Positions 13,746 to 17,436 of a stretch of 17,436 nt of DNA are shown here, one piece after another. The stretch spans positions 1 to 17,436 of the forward strand of contig CAYYTT010000081.1 in the NCBI GenBank assembly GCA_964474635.1, in the 5' to 3' direction. The DNA is from CAYUYV01 sp964474635 (GTDB lineage Bacteria > Pseudomonadota > Alphaproteobacteria > JAJFIK01). A program made the translations under genes and the position numbers. The notes under the pieces are model-generated. The model was given only the letters and a program-made list of their open reading frames with translations. It did not search any database and was not told the origin of the DNA. How positions within the stretch are numbered: the stretch's first letter is position 1; the number at the start of each line of letters is the position of its first letter.

Positions 13746-14864
13746 ATGGCAGAGCCCCTCCGGCAGACGGCGTTACATGGCCTGCATCGGCGTTTGGGCG
13801 GAAAAATGGTCCCCTTCGCCGGCTATGACATGCCCGTCCAATACCCCTTAGGCATTCTCGGCGAGCACAATCACACCCGCTCCGCGGCTGGCCTTTTCGA
13901 TGTGTCCCATATGGGGCAGGTGGTCCTGTCCGGGCCGGACCACGAAACCGTCGCGGCCGCCTTGGAGCGCGTGGTTCCCGGCGAAATCCTCAAGCTTGCG
14001 CCGGGCCGGATGCGCTACACGGTTCTGCTCAATGATGAGGGCGGGATCCTTGATGATCTGATGGTGACCCGGCTTCAGGACGATGGCCGGCTATTTGTCG
14101 TTCTGAACGCGGCCTGCAAGGCGGATGATCTTCGCTATCTGCGCGAGCGCCTTCCCGCCAGCGTCACCATCAATGTGTTGGACGATGCCGCCCTTCTCGC
14201 CCTCCAGGGGCCGGCGGCCCTCACGGTTTTGAGCGAGATGATGGGCGGCGCGCCGGATCTGCGCTTCATGCAGGGGGCCCAGGTTCAAATCGCCGATGTG
14301 CCGGTCCTTATGACCCGCTCTGGCTACACGGGCGAGGACGGTTTTGAGCTTTCCGTGCCGAACGGCCAGGCGGAAGACTTCGCCGAGCGCTTGCTCGCCT
14401 TCGATGCGGTGGAGGCCATCGGTCTTGGCGCGCGGGACTCGTTGCGTCTTGAGGCCGGATTGTGTCTCTATGGTAATGATCTGTCTACGGATGTCACTCC
14501 CGTTGAGGCGGATCTCGCCTTCGTGCTCGGCAAGCGCCGGCGCGACGCGGCCGATTTTCCGGGGGCGGCCAAAATCCTGCGGCAACTTGCTGATGGTCCG
14601 GCCCGCCGGCGTGTGGCGCTTTTACCGGAGGGCAAGGCTCCAGCCCGGGCCGGCACAGACATCACCGCGCCGGACGGCAGCGTCATTGGAACCGTGACGA
14701 GCGGCACCTTTGCCCCCTCCGTAGGCGGGCCGATTGCCATGGGCTATGTGACAAGCGCCCATGCCGCGCCGGAGACGGCCGTGAATCTCATGGTTCGCGG
14801 TCAGGCGCGCCCGGCGAAGGTCGTCACCGCCCCCTTCGTTCCCCACCGTTACGTCAGAGGCTGA
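13746..14864 (+). CDS. gcvT: Glycine cleavage system aminomethyltransferase (T-protein)
   Basis: Transfers the methylene group from aminomethyl-lipoyl GcvH to tetrahydrofolate, releasing ammonia; 372 residues, the normal length. The N-terminus reads LHGLHRRLGGKMVPFAGYDMPVQY, followed by LFDVSHMGQ, the folate-pocket region GGILDDLMV with D103-D104, the SGYTGEDGFEL block, GARDSLRLEAGLCLYGNDL, and the C-terminal GTVTSGTFAPSVGGPIAMGYV barrel segment. An upstream TTG (13722) keeps the frame open, but AGGAG (13736-13740) places the start at ATG 13746. First gene after the riboswitch; gcvH follows after 89 bases. Confidence 0.97.
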   Translation: MAEPLRQTALHGLHRRLGGKMVPFAGYDMPVQYPLGILGEHNHTRSAAGLFDVSHMGQVVLSGPDHETVAAALERVVPGEILKLAPGRMRYTVLLNDEGGILDDLMVTRLQDDGRLFVVLNAACKADDLRYLRERLPASVTINVLDDAALLALQGPAALTVLSEMMGGAPDLRFMQGAQVQIADVPVLMTRSGYTGEDGFELSVPNGQAEDFAERLLAFDAVEAIGLGARDSLRLEAGLCLYGNDLSTDVTPVEADLAFVLGKRRRDAADFPGAAKILRQLADGPARRRVALLPEGKAPARAGTDITAPDGSVIGTVTSGTFAPSVGGPIAMGYVTSAHAAPETAVNLMVRGQARPAKVVTAPFVPHRYVRG

Positions 14865-14953
14865 ACGCTATCACACGGGATGAAGGGAAAGGCCGCAAAG
14901 CGTCTGCCCATCCCGACGACTGTGAATAACCGTTTACAGAGGATCTTCGAGCG

Positions 14954-15331
14954 ATGAGCACACTTAAATTCACCGACCAACATGAATGGATCCGGATCGA
15001 TGGTGAAACCGGAACCGTTGGAATTACCGACTACGCCGCTGGCCAACTCGGCGACGTGGTATATGTGGAGTTGCCGGATGTGGGCAAGACCGTAAAGCAG
15101 GCGGAGGAAACCGCGACGGTTGAGTCCGTGAAGGCCGCCAGCGAAATCTACGCGCCGATGGGCGGCGCGGTCACGGAAGTCAATGCCGCGCTGGCGGACA
15201 ATCCCGCCCTGATCAACGAGGATCCGGCCGGCGAAGGGTGGTTTTTCAAGATCTCCCTCGCCGATGCGGGCGAAGCGGACAAGCTCATGGATGAGTCGGC
15301 CTACAAAGCTTTTTGTGAAGGACTGTCCTAA
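14954..15331 (+). CDS. gcvH: Glycine cleavage system H protein
   Basis: Lipoyl carrier protein, 125 residues, that shuttles the aminomethyl group from P to T protein. The lipoylation site is K60 in ETATVESVKAASEIYAP, and the surrounding HEWIRID, GITDYAAGQLGDVVYVELP, EVNAALADNPALINEDP and GEGWFFKI blocks are characteristic. ATG 14954 has AGAGGA at 14938-14943, a slightly long spacing. The 89-bp gap before it shows no clear terminator. It ends two bases before gcvPA, indicating cotranscription. Confidence 0.98.
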   Translation: MSTLKFTDQHEWIRIDGETGTVGITDYAAGQLGDVVYVELPDVGKTVKQAEETATVESVKAASEIYAPMGGAVTEVNAALADNPALINEDPAGEGWFFKISLADAGEADKLMDESAYKAFCEGLS

Positions 15332-15333
15332 TC

Positions 15334-16680
15334 ATGCGTTATTTGCCGTTAGGGGATGCCGAACGCGCGCAGATGCTCGCTAAGATCGGCGTCGATCACG
15401 TGGACGATCTGTTCGCGGATGTGCCGGAACAGGCGCGCCTGTCCGGTCCGGTCGATCTGCCGCGCCATATGGGCGAGCTTGAGGTCGAGCGGAAACTGTC
15501 CGCGCTCGCTGCACGCAATGTGACGGCGGGCTCGGTTCCGTTCTTCATCGGCGCCGGCGCCTATCGCCACCATGTCCCGGCGACGGTTGACCACATCATT
15601 CAGCGTTCTGAATTCCTGACCTCCTACACGCCTTATCAGCCGGAGGTCAGTCAGGGCACGACCCAGTACCTGTTTGAGTTTCAAACGCAGGTCGCCCGGA
15701 TCACAGGCATGGATGTGGCCAACGCCTCCATGTATGACGGCTCGACCGGGTGCGCGGAGGCCGTCCTCATGGCCCAGCGCGTGACCAAAAAGGCCAAGGC
15801 AATCTTGTCAGGTGGTCTTCACCCGCATTATCGGGCCGTGGTGCAGAACATGGATCGCCTGATGGGCGAGCCGTCGACGGTTCTGCCGGCGGATGTAACC
15901 GGTGTTGAAGATATCGCCGCCCATATTGATGACGATACCGCCTGCGTGGTCGTTCAGTCGCCCAATGTCTTTGGGCATCTGGTGGATTTGCGCCCCATAG
16001 CCGAGGCCGCCCACGCCAAGGGCGTGCTGCTGGTGGCGGTGTGTACCGAAGTCGTCGCGCTCGGCGCCATTGAGTCGCCGGGTGAGCAGGGGGCGGACAT
16101 TGTCGTGGCCGAGGGCCAGAGCATCGGCAACAGCCTCAATTTCGGCGGTCCCTATGTGGGCCTCTTCGCCACGCGCCAGAAATATGTGCGCCAGATGCCT
16201 GGCCGCCTATCGGGGCGCACGGTGGATGCCAACGGGCGCGAGGGCTATGTGCTCACCCTGTCGACGCGGGAACAACATATCCGGCGCGACAAGGCCACCA
16301 GTAACATCTGCACCAATTCGGGTCTGTGCTGCCTTGCCTTCACGGTCCACATGTCGCTCTTGGGTGAGAAGGGCTTTGGCCGGCTTGCGGCGCTCAATCA
16401 TCAGGCGGCGGTGCGCCTTGCCGGCGCGCTCGGCCGGGTGCCGGGCGTCAATCTGATCACGCCGTATTTCTTCAACGAGTTCACACTCTCGGTGAAAGGG
16501 CGCGCCGCCGATGTGGTGGATCGGTTGGCCGAAAAGGGTGTGCTCGGCGGTGTGCCGGCCAGCCGCCTGTGGCCCGACCGGCCCGAAATGGACAGTCTGC
16601 TGATCGTCGCGGCGACCGAAACCAACACGCCCGAGGATCAAGCCGCCTTTGTCACCGCTCTTGAAGAGGTGCTGCAATGA
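15334..16680 (+). CDS. gcvPA: Glycine dehydrogenase (decarboxylating) subunit 1
   Basis: N-terminal half of a split P-protein, 448 residues, which with subunit 2 forms the PLP-dependent enzyme that decarboxylates glycine and loads the methylene amine on GcvH. Family blocks: FIGAGAYRHHVPATVDHII, TSYTPYQPEVSQGTTQYLFEFQT (split, about residues 94-116), NASMYDGSTGCAEAVLMAQR, QSPNVFGHLVDL, SIGNSLNFGGPYVGLFATR, and the REQHIRRDKATSNICTN segment. Like other subunit 1 proteins it lacks the PLP lysine, which resides in subunit 2. Start ATG 15334 has GAAGGA (15317-15322) upstream. Its stop overlaps the start of gcvPB. Confidence 0.97.
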   Translation: MRYLPLGDAERAQMLAKIGVDHVDDLFADVPEQARLSGPVDLPRHMGELEVERKLSALAARNVTAGSVPFFIGAGAYRHHVPATVDHIIQRSEFLTSYTPYQPEVSQGTTQYLFEFQTQVARITGMDVANASMYDGSTGCAEAVLMAQRVTKKAKAILSGGLHPHYRAVVQNMDRLMGEPSTVLPADVTGVEDIAAHIDDDTACVVVQSPNVFGHLVDLRPIAEAAHAKGVLLVAVCTEVVALGAIESPGEQGADIVVAEGQSIGNSLNFGGPYVGLFATRQKYVRQMPGRLSGRTVDANGREGYVLTLSTREQHIRRDKATSNICTNSGLCCLAFTVHMSLLGEKGFGRLAALNHQAAVRLAGALGRVPGVNLITPYFFNEFTLSVKGRAADVVDRLAEKGVLGGVPASRLWPDRPEMDSLLIVAATETNTPEDQAAFVTALEEVLQ

Positions 16681-17436
16681 TGAACCGTCAGGGACGCCCC
16701 AGCCGTCCGGATACGGATGCGCCCGTGACGCCGGTGTTCGAGACCACATCGGGCAGCCGCGGGCTGGTCCAACAGGAACCGGTTCTGTTCGAAATCGGCC
16801 GCAAGGACCATTGCGGCGTCGATCTGCCTGCGCCGGATCCCGCGCTTGAGTCCCGGCTTGGCGCGCATGCGCGCAAAACGCCGCTCAATCTGCCCGGCCT
16901 CACCGAGCCCGAGGCGATGCGCCATTATGTGCGCCTGAGCCAGAAAAACTACGCCATCGATCTTGGCGTCTATCCACTCGGCTCGTGCACAATGAAGCAC
17001 AATCCGCGCCTTAACGAGAAGATGGCGCGCCTGCCGGGCTTTGCCGATATCCATCCGCTGCAACCGGCACAGACGGTTCAGGGCGCGCTTGCCCTGATCG
17101 ATGAACTGGCCCATTGGCTCGTGACCTTGACGGGTATGACGGCCGTGGCCATGTCGCCCAAGGCCGGCGCCCATGGCGAGCTGTGCGGCATGATGGCCAT
17201 CCGGGCCGCGATCGAGGCGAAGGGCGAAAAGCGCTCAAGGGTTCTCGTGCCCGACGCCGCCCATGGCACCAATCCGGCCACGGCCGTTCAGTGCGGCTAC
17301 ACGGTGGAATCTATTCCCGAAACGGCGGCGGGACGGGTCGATCTTGAGCGCCTGAAAGCCATGCTGGACACGGACGTGGCGGCCATCATGGTCACCAATC
17401 CGAACACGGCTGGCCTCTTCGAACGGGACCTGATCG
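16677..17436 (+). CDS. gcvPB: Glycine dehydrogenase (decarboxylating) subunit 2, 5' part
   Basis: C-terminal half of the split P-protein; about 253 residues are in the window and the rest runs off the right edge. The ATG at 16677 overlaps the gcvPA stop by four bases, with GAGG at 16666-16669; ATG 16680 is the adjacent alternative. Recognised blocks are LVQQEPVLFEIGRKDHCGVDLP, YPLGSCTMKHNPRLNEKMA, QGALALIDELAHWL, MSPKAGAHGELCGMMAIRAA (near residues 160-180), PDAAHGTNPATAVQCGY and VTNPNTAGLFERDL. The PLP-binding lysine lies beyond the window end. Tight overlap implies translational coupling and a matched ratio with subunit 1. Confidence 0.96.
   Translation, partial: MMNRQGRPSRPDTDAPVTPVFETTSGSRGLVQQEPVLFEIGRKDHCGVDLPAPDPALESRLGAHARKTPLNLPGLTEPEAMRHYVRLSQKNYAIDLGVYPLGSCTMKHNPRLNEKMARLPGFADIHPLQPAQTVQGALALIDELAHWLVTLTGMTAVAMSPKAGAHGELCGMMAIRAAIEAKGEKRSRVLVPDAAHGTNPATAVQCGYTVESIPETAAGRVDLERLKAMLDTDVAAIMVTNPNTAGLFERDLI

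Overview
The window is GC-rich and gene-dense. Its gene content and order (cytochrome c oxidase subunit III, DUF983, SURF1, an MPP-like M16 peptidase; IspH near RnhA and a peroxiredoxin; a split glycine decarboxylase) fit an alphaproteobacterium, perhaps Rhodospirillales-like. That placement comes from family resemblance and remembered gene order, not from a search. A run of 100 Ns (10330-10429) shows it is a draft scaffold.

Layout. (1) 1-7152, plus strand: the 3' end of ctaE, a DUF983 zinc-ribbon membrane protein, SURF1, an M16 zinc peptidase, a RimJ/RimL-type GNAT acetyltransferase, and a large membrane sensor with PAS, GGDEF and a degenerate EAL domain. The first three serve terminal oxidase assembly; the rest are linked by position only. 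(2) 7280-10136: yqgE/algH (minus), a Prx5-like peroxiredoxin (plus), rnhA (minus) and ispH (minus). (3) 10137-10799: a 660-bp gene-free divergent region, the most unusual part of the window. It holds a dyad near ispH, a run of CTGGCA hexamers at 14-15 bp spacing, a 22-bp tandem array interrupted by the assembly gap, and three 20-bp tandem repeats. (4) 10800-13262, plus: an unrecognised lipoprotein and argS. (5) 13263-17436, plus: a promoter candidate, a tandem glycine riboswitch with an overlapping intrinsic terminator, then gcvT, gcvH, gcvPA and the 5' part of gcvPB.

The gcv operon is the clearest functional unit. Two glycine aptamers precede a hairpin plus T-tract whose 5' arm overlaps the 3' strand of the second aptamer's P1 helix, so glycine should prevent termination and turn on the cleavage system (aminomethyltransferase T, lipoyl carrier H, decarboxylase P split in two). 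The signaling protein keeps an intact GGDEF motif while almost all EAL catalytic positions are substituted, so it is probably a c-di-GMP synthase only. I see no new defence system, mobile element, CRISPR array, tRNA or rRNA. The best candidate for something undescribed is the repeat-dense intergenic region.
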